This document shows positions 13,262 through 45,851 of a stretch of DNA of 64,000 nt, piece by piece. The first letter of the stretch is position 1, and each line of letters begins with the position of its first letter. Below the pieces are notes generated by a model, which was given only the letters and a program-made list of their open reading frames with translations, was not told the origin of the DNA and searched no databases. The stretch covers positions 35,890,390 through 35,954,389 of the forward strand of contig OZ024862.1 of assembly GCA_964017155.1 (NCBI GenBank), written 5' to 3'. Source of the stretch: Oasisia sp. SBJ-2009 (lineage: Eukaryota > Annelida > Polychaeta > Sabellida > Siboglinidae). A program made the position numbers and the translations under genes.

Positions 13262-13317
13262 AACATATATATGTTTGTATGTATGTATGTTTGTATGTAT
13301 GTATGTATGTATGTATG

Positions 13318-13348
<31 letters not shown>

Positions 13349-13472
13349 GTATGTATGTAAGTATGAATGTATGTATGTATGTATGTCTGTATTATGTAAG
13401 TATGTATATATCTATATATGTATGCATGCATGTATGTATGTATGTAAGTATGCATGTATGTATGTATGTATA

Positions 13473-13508
<36 letters not shown>

Positions 13509-13510
13509 TG

Positions 13511-13544
<34 letters not shown>

Positions 13545-13546
13545 TG

Positions 13547-13580
<34 letters not shown>

Positions 13581-13710
13581 TGTATGTATGTATGTATGTA
13601 TGTATGTATGTATGTATGTATGTATGTATGTATGTATGTATGTATGTATGTATGTATGCATGCATGGATGTATGTATGTATGTATGTATGTATGTATGTA
13701 TGTATGTGTG
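13262..13710. repeat. TATG tetranucleotide array
   Basis: About 110 units with scattered variants (TATA, TGCA, TAAG). Open reading frames here are repeat artefacts. Confidence 0.95.
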
Positions 13711-13858
13711 TGTGTGATAATTCGAGATAGTGTTTGTTTTTAACAATCCTAACGATAGGCTACTGCACTAAATAAAAATTTAAACGACGGTAAATCTGAC
13801 GATTGTTATACGCCTATTAGGCATGGTATGTTTGGTTTAATAACGTGGCTCTCAACAT

Positions 13859-16800
13859 AGTATACGGAGTTATGTAGCAAATACATTTTCTATGACTTTT
13901 TCATATATATTTTAAATAGTTTTTTTTTTTTTTAACTTATATTGATCCAAAATAACTGCCAAAAATATGTTTTTCGTACACTTTTTCGCGGGAAAATTCA
14001 AGATGGCCGCCACTGGTCACCGAAGGTCTTAAAATCGCTATATCGTTGGCAATAAATGATATAGAAACTTGAACTCGGAGTCGGTTTAGGTATTTTTAAG
14101 TATGACGCAACTGTTATTTTGATTAAATAAATGAAAATAAAGGTATACCAAAATGCGTTAACATGAGCATAATGTGTATATAGTATATGCAATTAAGTAG
14201 CAAATATTTGTCCTGTGACTTTTTCGTATACATTTAAAATACTTGTGTTTTTAACTTATTGACCCAAGACAACTGGTAAAAACAGTTTCACTTTTGTTCG
14301 TCCACTATTTCGTGGGAAAATTCAAGATGGCCGCCACTGATCACCGAAAGTCTTCCAACTGCTATATCTTTGGCAATAATCGGTATAAAAAGTTGAATAC
14401 GGAGTCATTTTATATGTTGTGAAGCATGAGGTCCAGCAGGACCAAAATATGTTTACTATCTTCGTGTTTGATGGAGATATGAACAATATACTAATCGGTA
14501 TTTTTTACTTTATATTATGCTGGAGTTTTTTCAATATAGTTTTTCATTCTCGGTATTAGTATTTAAAGCCATTTTACATACCGAACATACTAATACTACA
14601 GACCAAAGCTGTTGGACACAATGATTGCTTAGCGTTTCTATTAATGCATGTATAATGGTAATATATCCCATAATTTAAAGTTACTTACATTTCAGTAAGA
14701 CATCAGATCCGACCTCTTTCTCAAAAACACTACAGATACGCCCATACACCTCTGGTTCAGTACATTTCGTTTTGTTAATCTGCCGTAATCGGCAGTAAAT
14801 CACATATTTCCTCGGAAGTTATTTAGCAGAAACATAAACTGATCATTGATTAGTGGGTTGTTTTATATCATTAACTGTCTCCACATACACGCGTACCAAG
14901 AGTGAAAGGCAACTGCTGAGTTCACAGCGCCAACACAGGGATAACACCATGCTAATAATCTATGGAAGCACAACATGAAACAATAGGATAGATAGCCAGC
15001 AAAGGCAATCTGCGCAAGGCAATTAAGCGGGCATAGACCCATAGGTTTTTAAAGGATCGCAAGATGATGTTGGAGAGGCTTGAGTTCCACAGGAACTCCA
15101 CAATGTGATATTGTGAATGCCGAAAGGGATACACACTGTCAAAACGGAAGCACGCATGCACGCCCTGCATCGATCAGCATCACTCATATCTCGACATATC
15201 ATGCAGACTCACATATCTGATCGTCAAGCATTGTCTATGCCCAAGTCAGTAGATGCACCTGGTTTCCAATCAACTGTCGAAACTCCCTTAATGCTTGGCA
15301 TGTCACAGTTCTGCAACCAGTGGAGAAGTCAGAAACTAGCGGAAGTCCTCTCAACGTCTGGAGTTGGCATTCCATACAAAGAGTCAAACAATGCGTAACT
15401 CAAATTGCCGAGGGAGTGCAACAGAACACGCTGGGAACAATGCGCACTCAGGTCTTCATCGCCAAAAAAGGTAGACACACCTAGGGTAAGAATATGTTTC
15501 ATGCGACAGCAATGTCAGTGTGCCAGAGACAACCTACGATGGATGACAGGGCATACCTGACTGAGGCACAGCATCTGGACAGTTACCTACGACCTACCAT
15601 CATTATCGACGGCATTGCTGTTGTGCATGAATTGAATGTTCACAAGAGTCACATTATAATTGTCAAGACCTTTCAGCATTCTTTATTCGCGCAATTGACA
15701 AAAAGTTGTTCGGCTATCCTGCGAGGCATACTTACTATTTGATGAATACAGCACAGTTCGCTGAATGATCATACGAGATAACTAAGAAAAGCTGGCAGAT
15801 ATTCTGACCTGGGCAATAAGGTCAATTATAACACACCCACAAAGATCTAAAGGCATTCCTGAATAGCAAGAAAAAAAGGATAGCCTCACTTTGTACCTTG
15901 TAGAAAAGGCTGTCCAGTTCAGCAAAATGCTTACCGTCTCTCAGACACACAAAGATATCTTTGCAGCCCATTCATCTGCAGAATTCGCAGTACACAGAAG
16001 TAAGCAGATACATTGATGACACTGTATGCAATTGTTGCATTTGGTGATCTAGGTATCATTGTACACATTTATTTAAGTGATTCAGATGTACTTGCGTTAG
16101 CGTTGCGCAGAGTTCCTCAACTCAGCGCAGAGAGCGCCATCTTGATGGGCACAAGAGCTAAGTGACGCCTTGTCAAACTCAAGCCTATCTACGATGCCCT
16201 GGGTCCTGACAAGACAAGCTCTACCAGGGTGCCATGCTCTTGCAAACATCACTGGACACAGGACACAGGGAAAACGAAAACCTACATACTTAAAAATGTT
16301 CCTGAAACATATTTGGGATCTTACGTTGTATGGCTATTTTAACACCTATATGGCTGGTATAACTTCATTTTAGTTTCATCAAAATAATGGTTGTATTGGA
16401 TTCATCATACTTAAAAACATCTAAAACGACAACGAGTTCAAGTTTCTATACCGTTTATTGCCAAATATATAACGATGTTAAGACTTTCGGTCGGTGACTG
16501 GTGGCGGCCATCTTGAATATTCCCACGAAAAAGTGGAAGACAAAATGGAAACAGTTTTTATTAAATCCTTTAGGGTCAATATATACGAAACAACACAATT
16601 ATTAAAAAAATTCATGACAAAATCACAGGACGTATATTTGCTACATAATTGCATATACTATATACATTTTATGGTCATTTTAACGCATTTTTGGTTGGTA
16701 TAGCTTTATTTTCATTTCTTTCATCAAGATAATAGTGGGATTGGATTCCTCATACATCAATACATATACAACGACCCCGAGTTCAAGTTACTATACCTTT

Positions 16801-16987
16801 TATTGCCAAAGATATAGCGATCATAAGAATGTCGGTGACCGGTGGCGGCCATCTTAAATTTTATCACGAAAAAGTGGACGAAGAAAAATGGAAACAGTTT
16901 CTTTTCAGTCCTTTAGGGTTGATATAAGTGAAAAATCACAATTATTTAAAATCTGTATGAAAAAGTCACAAAATGACCCAATGACAC
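13859..16987. mobile_element. Foldback-type DNA element E2 with compound inverted ends
   Basis: Each end carries two subrepeats in inverted order: 13865-14190 and 14195-14450 on the left, 16300-16690 and 16700-16985 on the right. They share gggaaaattcaagatggccg and the inverse ggcggccatctt. The right palindrome arm shows the empty site (gtggctctcaatattggag, inverted at about 20050-20075). The interior has only broken frames (15117-15398, 15494-15742) with no family I can name. Confidence 0.6.
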
Positions 16988-17227
16988 ACTAATATTGGAG
17001 ACTGTGTATACGCCATGACGCGGAGATCGTGTTAAATACAGGTCCCGTCTATATTTTAAACACAAAACACCACTGCGGGCGACAACAGCGTGGCAGTGAC
17101 CACAAGCAGTGCTAAACAGATAGGTCGGCTTGGCGATAATGTTCTGAAATATATTGACTAGCTGAATGATATTCCATACTTACGGCCATAACAATATATA
17201 TAGTTAATCGAACGTTCCCGTGTCCTG

Positions 17228-17997
17228 GAAACAACTATGAATGAATGAAAGTTTATTTAACAAAAAAACAACAACGCAGGAATGTACACATATTATGGAA
17301 AATAATACAATATACAATGATAAAGATAATACAATATACTACAATTCCATGATTGGTGAATCGCTGCTGCTGTTAAAGGGACATAGCAGAAGTCATATGA
17401 CTTGTATGGCGTTATGCCCTTATCAATTAAAATGCATACTAGTTGTAGTAAGAGTTACACGATTGAATGCAAAGCAACAGTAATGGTATTTTTATCATTG
17501 TGTTAACTGCTCAAAAACACGAAGAAAGTAACGTCGACTTTAATCTTTTCTTAAATTGTTGCAAACTTGGCAACTGTGTTATATCACTTGCGAGACCCCG
17601 TTCCATATGTGTATACTTCTGACAGTAATTGACAGTAGTCTATGGGTGGTGTTCGCTTTTTAACATAAAATAGTTTAGATTGTCTGGTATCATGCTTGTG
17701 TACGGCTGCAGTTGATTGGCTTGTACACGACCTTCTAAAGAGTGGCTGTTTTCTTTAAAAAGCATAACCATAGTCATATGTGTAATTAAATCTTAAAGTT
17801 TAAAAATGTTTGAGCAGTGAAAAAATATATATGTATGACCATGGTAATCAAGGCTATAGATTATTCGTATAGCTTTCTTCTGTAACAGAGAGAGCCTAGA
17901 CAAGAATAACAGGCACCACTTCAACCGTAATAGACAACATATTCTGTTCTTATGTAACAGTATAAAGCCCTGCCAAGGAACACAACCGACTGACATT
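17228..17997 (-). mobile_element. LINE family 2, 3' part, minus strand
   Basis: Inverted counterpart of 19140-19806. It has a reverse-transcriptase C-terminal remnant (LLQKKAIRIIYSLDYHGHT), a shared 3'UTR and an ATTC-type tail at 17228-17240. It is part of the left palindrome arm. Confidence 0.7.
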
Positions 17998-18000
17998 AAA

Positions 18001-19806
18001 AAAAAACAGGTATAACATCAATGTATAAATATCCCGTTACTGAGAAAGAAGTAACCGAAATTGTGTCAGGGTGCAAACGTGAGACTTCGTACGGACACGA
18101 CGGAATCAGCATGAAAACTGTTAAACATGTAATAAAGCAAATTGTAAGACCTTTAACCTATAGTTGTAACATATCATTAGTCACCGGAATATTTCCAAAT
18201 GACATGAAAACAGCAAAAGTTATTCGTATTTAAATCAAGATATCGTCTCCAATTTTATAACTATAGACCTATATCACTGTTACCCCAATTCTCCAAAATA
18301 CTAGAAAACATATTTAATAAAAGGTTAATGTCATTCATTGAAAATCATCACGTATTGACTGACGGGCAATATGGCTTCAGAAGTAATCACTCAACTTCAT
18401 TAGCGTTAACCGAATTTGTCGAAAAGGTAACTTCAGCAATAGATAAACAAGAAAGCACTATCGGGATCTTTATTGATCTGAAGAAAGCATTTGACACCGT
18501 TGATCATAAAATACTGCTAAGTAAGTTACAATGTTATGGAAAAAGGGGTTTGGCACTGGATTGGATCAAAAGTTATTTAGCCAAACGTAGTCAGTATGTG
18601 TGCTATAACAACAGTAATTCAGAGCTAAAGAATATCAAGTGTGGAGTTCCACAAAGATCAATCCTGGGCCCAGTACTATTTATTTTAAACATAAATGACA
18701 TGTGTGGAGTGTCAAAAGTGCTTAATATTATATTGTTTGCAGATAACACTAGCATTTGTTACTCAACTAGGAGTATTGTGGCCGGTTAATAACGAAATAG
18801 AAAAAAACTAGATATATGGTTCAGAGTTAATAAATTGTCGCTTAATGTGAACAAAACCAATGGTATCATGTCTACAAATAACAAACAACATACACCAACA
18901 GTAAACATCACTTTGAATGGAACGGATATTGAGCAGGTGTCACATACAAAATTCCTTGATGTAATCATTGATGAAAACTTAACGTGGAGAGAGCAGATAA
19001 AAACTAAGGTATCAAAAAGTATAGCCGTTTTGTATAAAAAAAAAGGATGTTCTTGACATTCAAGCATCACGCACGGTATACCAATTACTTGTTGAACCAT
19101 ATATGTCCTATTGCTGGGACATGGGGGGAATACGTATCCGTCTAAACTAAGAAAGCTCTCTCTGTTACTGATAAAGCTATACGAATAATCTATAGCTTTG
19201 ATTACTATGGTCATACATAAATATTTGTTCACTGCACAAACATTCTTAAACTTCAAGATTTAATTACACATAGGACTATGGTTATGCTGTATAAAGAAAA
19301 CAGCCACTGTTTAGAAGATCGTGTACAAGCGTTCTTTGAATCAACTGCACCCGTACACAAGCATGATACTAGACAATCTAAACTATTTTATGTTAAAGAA
19401 AGCGAACACCACCCATAGACAATTATTGTCAGAAGTATACACATATGGAATGGTCTAACAAGTAACATAACACAGTTGCCACGTTTGCCACAATTTAAGA
19501 AAAGATTAAAGTCGACGTTACTTTCCTCGTATTTATAAACAGTTAACACAGTGATAACAAATACCATTACTGTTGCTTTGTATTCATTCTTGTAACTCTT
19601 ATTTCAACTACTATGCATTTTAATTGATAAGGACATAGCGCCATACAAGTCATATGACTTCTGCTATGTCCCTATAAAAGCAGCAGCGATTCACCTATCA
19701 TGGAATTGTAGTATATTGTATTGTCTGTACCATTATGTATTGCATTATTTTCCCATATGTTGTATATTCCTGTGTTGTTGTTGTTAAATAAACTTTCATT
19801 CATTCA
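18001..19806 (+). mobile_element. LINE family 2, 3' half with decayed reverse transcriptase
   Basis: RT motifs in order: TSYGHDGIS (18085), YRPISLLPQ (18260), YGFRSNHSTS (18370), IGIFIDLKKAFDTVDH (18460), CGVPQRSILGP (18640), ILFADNTS (18730). The catalytic FADD is FADN and the ORF has a frameshift near 18233 and a stop at 18787. The 3' end carries aataaactttcattcattc. It holds the axis of the large palindrome. Confidence 0.85.
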
Positions 19807-20199
19807 TAGTTGTTACCAGGACACGGGAATGTTCGATTAACTGACTAGTCTATATGTATTGTTATGGCCGTAAATATGGATCATCATTCAGCTAATCAAT
19901 ATATTCCAGAATATTATCGCCAAGCCGACCTTTCTGTTTAGCACTGCTTGTGGTCACTGCCACGATGTTGTCACCCGCAGTGGTGTTTTGTGTTTAAAAT
20001 ATAGACGGAACCTATATTTAACGCGATCTCCGCGTCACGACGTATACACAGTCTCCAATATTGAGAGCCACGTTATTAAACCAAACATACCATGCCTGAT
20101 AGGCGTGTGACAATCGTCAAATTCACCGTCGTTTAAAGTAAATTCATATTTAATGCAGTAGTCAATCGTCAGGCTTGCTAAAAATAAAAACTATCTATG

Positions 20200-20253
20200 C
20201 ATACATGTATATGTCCATGCTTACATACATATATGCATACATACATACATACT

Positions 20254-20319
<66 letters not shown>

Positions 20320-20581
20320 CAATATATATAATAATTTATATACAAATATACATACATATATTACATTTATATACACACATATACCCATATACGTATGTAC
20401 ATACACCCATAAACACAAACATACACACACAGACACAGACACACACACAGACACAGACACAGACACACACAGACACAGACACACACAGACACACACACAC
20501 AGACACACACACACAGACACACACACACAGACACACACACACAGACACACACACACACAGACACACACACACAGACACACA

Positions 20582-20670
<89 letters not shown>
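20200..20670. repeat. TA and CA/CAGA dinucleotide arrays
   Basis: TA 20259-20314; CA with periodic AG interruptions 20403-20670. The matching place in the third segment copy is the GT array at 51067-51935. Confidence 0.9.
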
Positions 20671-20672
<2 letters not shown>

Positions 20673-21590
20673 CCAGGAAGTTACGAAATGTGCAGCTACG
20701 GATGCGTCAATAATCAGTGATGACGCAAGGAGTCCTACATGACGACCAGTGACATGTAAGAGGCGTATGTTTAAAGCCAGAGTGGATTCACGCCAGGACG
20801 GGTCTCCTCGGTGTATTCGTCTGTCTAAATTTTATTATGATCGTTATCATCGCTAATTTGTTGCTGCCGGAAGTGCGACATTGAGATGCGCAGTACAAAC
20901 GGCGTACTATCTGAACAACGCAGGTAGGTCCCAACACGGAGACTGACATTTGCTCTGCTCTGCTCTGCTCTGCTCTGCTCTGCTCTGCTCTGCTCTGCTC
21001 TGCTCTGCTCTGCTCTGCTCTGCTCTGCAAACAACGGCGGTATTTTCCAGAGCAGATCTAGAAATAGCCATTGCGTTTAAATTAAGGAATGCCATGTGTC
21101 CAATAGCAACATTAAGTCGGCCAAATCCAGTTTGAACATTGACGCCATCCTCACGCGCCAGGGGTCGCTATGGCTGATTTCCTCAATACCAGATCTTCTC
21201 TACCACTGGCACTGCCCTTACAAAATCCTCTTTTAACGGCACCCAGTGAAATCGCCCACGGAGAGTGTGGTCGGCCTCGGGTCATGTGACAGCGAGAGTA
21301 CAGCCACACGCTGCTCGTGTTACGTGCAATGTTTCAAATGTAGACAATCATTTTTATTCGAATACACAACACCGTTCAGCACCTCGTGTGGGGGCGGGCC
21401 GTTACCTACTGGGATACCAGTCAGGGCTGTCTTCAAATTGGGACATGTATTACTATTACCGCTGTTCTCACGCATGAAGCGTTACGACTTGCAATGTAAA
21501 CTAACGAGTTCAACTCGAATAAATTAGGCACTTCTCGTAGGAAATTTGCCAGGGATACCTTGTTCAGATAAACGACACCCAATTCACGAA
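20671..21590. repeat. Right-arm segment with GCTCT array
   Basis: 20671-20950 is the inverted counterpart of 50776-51060. 20954-21027 is (GCTCT)n, about 15 units. 21030-21590 shows no gene. Confidence 0.6.
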
Positions 21591-22762
21591 AACCACTATT
21601 GCATGGTGGCGCCATCAATTGAATATTGTTAAAAACATCCAAACTGGCCAGGTATTAATATTATCACAGATTAACTACATGGTCAATTTCTTCATTGCGT
21701 TCATAGACTATGGAACAAGGCAACAGAAACATTAAAACATTTCAAAACTGAAATAGTGCAAACTACTATATTTTATTCATGTGGGTTCATATGTGAATGG
21801 TTGTGCTAAATAGCAATAAACGAAATCGTTACGTGTAAAGTAAAAGACAACGTTGTATCCGTGTATCTTATAACAAATAGCGTTAGCCATGATTTTACTT
21901 TGCGCTGCTTTACTTTGTATGTGTACCTTTTGCAAAGCGTTACAACAAATTCGACTTGAATGACGTACTTCTGCAATGTTTTTACACCTTTAATTGAACG
22001 CGTCATATAATAAATTTAAAATTAATCCTTGCAGACGGCTGCTGTACTATAATTAACTAACGTTTGCACAATGTATATTGCTATGTTTACGCCACTCTGT
22101 CAAAACAATAAAAACAGTTCAAACAACTCAGTATTTCATTAACAGTTATTTGAATTTGGTGCCGTACGTTTGCCTTTTTTATAATCGATAAGGACTTGAT
22201 TTGATATCTTTTTGAAACATCTTGCAAAGTGTTTATAAATGAAGTGTAGAATTACATACTGAAATTTCGCTAAGTAATAATGTGCAAAATGGCTATAATA
22301 CATCATAATTTGAATAAATGGTTGTTATATGTGGTATATATTCTAAGCAACGGAACATGTTGCAATTGTCCGGTAAGGCATGCTGCTTCTATTTTCCCAT
22401 GTGGTAACATTAAACCTTAACCTAAGCTGACGTAAGACTTTGAAATGCCCATGTGCGTTTACTAGTAACTGTTTCTATGCAATGCATATTGTAGGCGGTG
22501 GTCCTAATTCGCTCGTTCTCTTGTACGATTGATGCTGGCATGTTGCAGCTAGCGATACATCGCGTGTCTCGAAGGCTTGGCCTCTATCAATGCTGGAGCT
22601 GTGTTCCGTCTTGACCTGGAAGAGAGTTTAATTAGACAATGAGAAGTGGAATCGGAATTGGAAAAGGTGATTTGACACACAAATAAGGACCAATTTGGTG
22701 GTATAATTTTCAAAAGAAAAATATCTACTGCACAATTAATTGTTCATGAAAGTAGCCACGTC

Positions 22763-22851
<89 letters not shown>

Positions 22852-22869
22852 GTATATATATATACGTAT
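21591..22869. repeat. Right-arm duplicated segment and TA array
   Basis: Inverted match to 11960-13060. 22766-22860 is a TA array where the left arm holds the insertion that carries E1. No gene. Confidence 0.6.
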
Positions 22870-23274
22870 ACTGCTACTTGTTTCTAACAAAGATCTTGTT
22901 TTTCATATTAATACTATGCCTCCCGCATGCCATTATCTATTCACGTTCCGAATTACATATAGATCTGTCCATGGTAACTCAGTTACATTTAATAAAACAT
23001 GACAAAACGTTGTTGAACCTTTGAAGGCTGTTTCCTCAGTTTGAAGGTATCTACCCCACACATGTTTGCCGAGCAGTAACTTCGATTATAATTGACGGCT
23101 CTCTTACATGGTACATAATGTGAAGTCTGAGTCTATGCTCTTTCCAATGGTACCAATAATTCAATTTGGAAAATTACTGACATCCGACTCATTCACACAA
23201 TCCGCTACATCAAAAAGAAAGTGTCATCAAATCATTAGGACAAAAGATACTATATAGACATTATTATACAGTAT

Positions 23275-42665
<19,391 letters not shown>

Positions 42666-43690
42666 CCGGTGATTCTCGAAGAGGTCGATCAGTAGTCGCG
42701 AAACCTGATCTAGAAGTTGTTCAGATTAACAGTGTTTCGCATCGACCAGAAATACTGTTTCAGTTGGCACGGTATATCGATTTATATCAAGTGGACACGC
42801 GTGGCTGCACATCAAGTGGACACGCGTGGCTGCATTTGAAGGCTGGACACGCGTGGCTGCACTTGAAGGCGGTCCTACTGCCGTGCTGGAATGGGAGGTG
42901 ACGCTCGGCAAAATTAACATTAACTTCGTGACATACCTTCATGGTGTCTGTAACGAATTTAATAAGTAGACATTGGAAAACAGTGGTTAGCAGCGGAATT
43001 AAGTGAATATTTATGTATGCATTGGCTACTTGTTTTTAAGTGCATTACCAATTTCGCGTGAAAGAAGTTCATTTTTTCTTGAATACACCAATAACGATTT
43101 TTTTAACATGATGACGTCATAACAAATCGTAACCAGTAGATATGGCAGCCGTGGTACAAACAATTACTGTTAACCAACATTTGATGAAACACTGATTAAT
43201 TAATACGTTGAATTTGTTGACGATTTAAACAAATACAAAAACTATTATTTCAACTTTCATCATAAATGTTCCATGTATACGTAACGAATAATGTTCATGT
43301 AAAAGTTGAAATGGATATGCTTGAAGCTAAATAACTTATGAGATGACACACCCATTGTTACCAACACATAACACACATCTTATATATGCGCATTTTAGCA
43401 TTATAATTTACAAAATATGTATTCAAATAGTTTCGTTACCACCCATTAATGATACCAACACCAAATCAGCACAAAAGCATTACGCAAACTATATTTCCGT
43501 ATTGTTCTAACATAATATTTTCAATTCAGTGTAAAATATGTTGAAAGAAAAGCTACATTGTATTAACGTATGCAAATTATTTTACATGAACATGAACAGT
43601 ACCTACAACTTTAAAATGCAGTTGTAAGTGTAGAGAAATTAATTACGTTCTGCTTAGCTTCTTTTACAATTGATAAATATTTAAACACAA
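42666..43690. repeat. Gene A upstream region, direct duplicate of 61245-62187
   Basis: Long shared tracts such as tatttatgtatgcattggct and gtttcgttaccac. The match continues through exon 1 to about 42357 / 60940 on the other side. The promoter presumably lies here; no TATA box is assigned. Confidence 0.7.
42785..42861 (-). promoter_or_regulatory. Triplicated ACACGCGTGGCTGCA motif upstream of gene A start
   Basis: Three copies of ggacacgcgtggctgca begin near 42793, 42818 and 42845, about 130-195 bp upstream of the gene A start codon. The matching region upstream of copy C (about 61375-61400) has only one. It may be a promoter-proximal or 5'UTR element; no factor is assigned. Confidence 0.35.
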
Positions 43691-44040
43691 GTCAAGAAAT
43701 TTAGAGCACTCCAGGTGATTAACAACATTAAGTAATATTGTCATTAAATGGTGTTATTACTATTAGTAAGTAAAAGTACACATATAAACTCAAAATAACA
43801 TTTTACATGTATTTTATATGTCATGTTGTCGTTATGCAGTATATTTATTATCTGGGCATCATCGCTATATTAACATTCAGAACAGAAAAAAATTATGTTT
43901 ATGTATACATATGGCATTTCATAAATTGTTATTTGGATAATAGTTTATTATTGTATATAAAGTTAGATAAACTCATGAGACGTTGGTAATCGTTTTTACA
44001 GCTATAGTAAAACTACAAAATGCTAAACAATTACAAGAAT

Positions 44041-45240
44041 TTATACTCCTCCCTGTCTGCCTCTCTTTTTTCAAGATGGTTTGAGAAACACGTGATATAC
44101 TAGAGTTGTGGCGCCAAAGTCACGCAGCGCATCAACGAAATAATATGTCTTCATTGAATTTCGCATTGTAACGTGAGTGACTGCGTCTGTTTTGACAACA
44201 CAATCTTATAGGTGTAACCCGAAGGTTAATAACATATCCATCAACTGGGAAGACGTGATCGCTTTGCAAAGTGACGTGTTAATGACTCTATCCATTACGT
44301 CGCTTTTCCCCGGTGTTGCAATCACAGTTGTTCGAGCGACCTCCGATGTCAATCATGCAACGTAAGTAATGTGTGTGAATGACATCAACAGAGGTGGGTG
44401 AGAGTTTCTATGACAAACTTCCAGGTATGCAGTTTTCGCATGAGCAACTTCTAACATGTTGGGGCCAAATGTCAACACAGGAATGTCAGTAGGTCACGTG
44501 ATGAATCGTAATTTAAATGAGATGCTAGGTCGCGGTTTGCTTAAGTAACAACAAATATATGTGCATGGCCTTCGGCAAACTTACTTTTCCGACAATTTTG
44601 ATAACATTGGTTCACTCAGGTTATACGCAAAGAATCTTGGGTAAACACGCGTTCATTCAATTTAACCAAATATTAAGAAGTTAACTGTGATAATTGCGAT
44701 CAAAGCGAGCTTGATAATGACACAAGCTAGGTACAAAAACATTACATTACATAACCGGCAGTCCTACCACAAGGCAAACAAACAGGTTTTGCACTACATT
44801 CCTCTGTCTACGTTTACAGTTTGAAAGCTCGCAGTCGGGTGAATAACGTGATCTTATGCTTTTGTCATAAGAAACAAACACTTTTTTCGGCCACATGTCA
44901 CTTGGCAGATCCATAAATTAACAACAAATACCTTAAAAGCGACCGTGTGTGAGTGTGTATGTGCGTGTGTGCGTTCAAGACCCTCCTGCAAATGTCTGTA
45001 AATTCTAGTTCCACCGCTGGTTTTTGTATCTGCCACAAGTAAACATGACTGATGTAATGCGGCAAGTACATTTTAATTCATCTTGCGATGAAACAGAAAT
45101 CGCAGATGTTAACAAGAACGCTTCGTGCAAAGTTCGTGAATCGTGAAGGCAAAATTCACGGTTTCAGGACTATAAAGAAATCATGTCTCAGCTTTTTATA
45201 CACGTGCAAATCAAAACGACACATCTAATATGATATCGGT
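44041..45240. repeat. Segment inverted relative to 51950-52080 and 59009-60000
   Basis: Shared, in inverted order: gcgacctccgatgtca, gatcgctttgcaaagtgacg, ttcaagaccctcctgcaaat, ggactataaagaaatcatgt. This copy lacks transposons X and Y and so gives the empty site for X. Confidence 0.75.
44196..44360 (+). other. Candidate exon of an unidentified plus-strand gene
   Basis: An open stretch flanked by a weak acceptor (acaatcttatag) and a consensus donor (GCAAC|GTAAGT). It encodes NWEDVIALQSDVL and SLFPGVAITVVRA, unlike any family I recognise. An inverted copy at about 59800-59960 keeps the donor but has an early stop and a small deletion. It may be duplicated non-coding DNA that happens to be open. 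Confidence 0.22.
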
Positions 45241-45706
45241 AACTGTGAACACGTACGCATACACACTGATACGAAATAACATATACACATATACACACAC
45301 TCGCACACTCGCACACTCGCACACACACACATGCATACACGCACGAACACACACTCCAAAATTACTCATCCGTTCACACATATGCACAAGATACCACAAA
45401 AAACCATGTCGTAATCATGGCGTAAAGGCAGCTACAAAATAAAATCATAAGATATGATGACAAATATGGCCCATGTGCAATTATCTGTGTACATTTATTT
45501 GTTATAAATTACTGAATCAAGGTGTTGCTTATTGTCATATTCATTTCACTGTTATGTAGCATCGTAAAGGAAATCTTCTGCCAGATAAAAATCCGTTTAC
45601 AATTATTCAAGGGCAAGTAACACGCACGGTTTCTTACATAGGCGTTTCGAGATTTAGAATATGTCACTTTAATAACTATTTTAGATACTGTTTGGTTTGT
45701 GATAAT

Positions 45707-45710
<4 letters not shown>

Positions 45711-45766
<56 letters not shown>

Positions 45767-45796
45767 TTAGTGTGTGTGTGTGTGTGTGTGTGTGAG

Positions 45797-45828
<32 letters not shown>

Positions 45829-45851
45829 TGCGTGCGTGTGTGTGTGTGAGT
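45711..45851. repeat. GT array with GTGC core
   Basis: It precedes LINE family 1 and also precedes the LINE piece at 63703, so it is probably part of the element or of a shared duplication. Confidence 0.85.

Noticed and set aside
15117..15398. Gene in the interior of element E2
   Set aside because: The frame is short, stops break it on both sides and I recognise no domain; at best a decayed transposon ORF.
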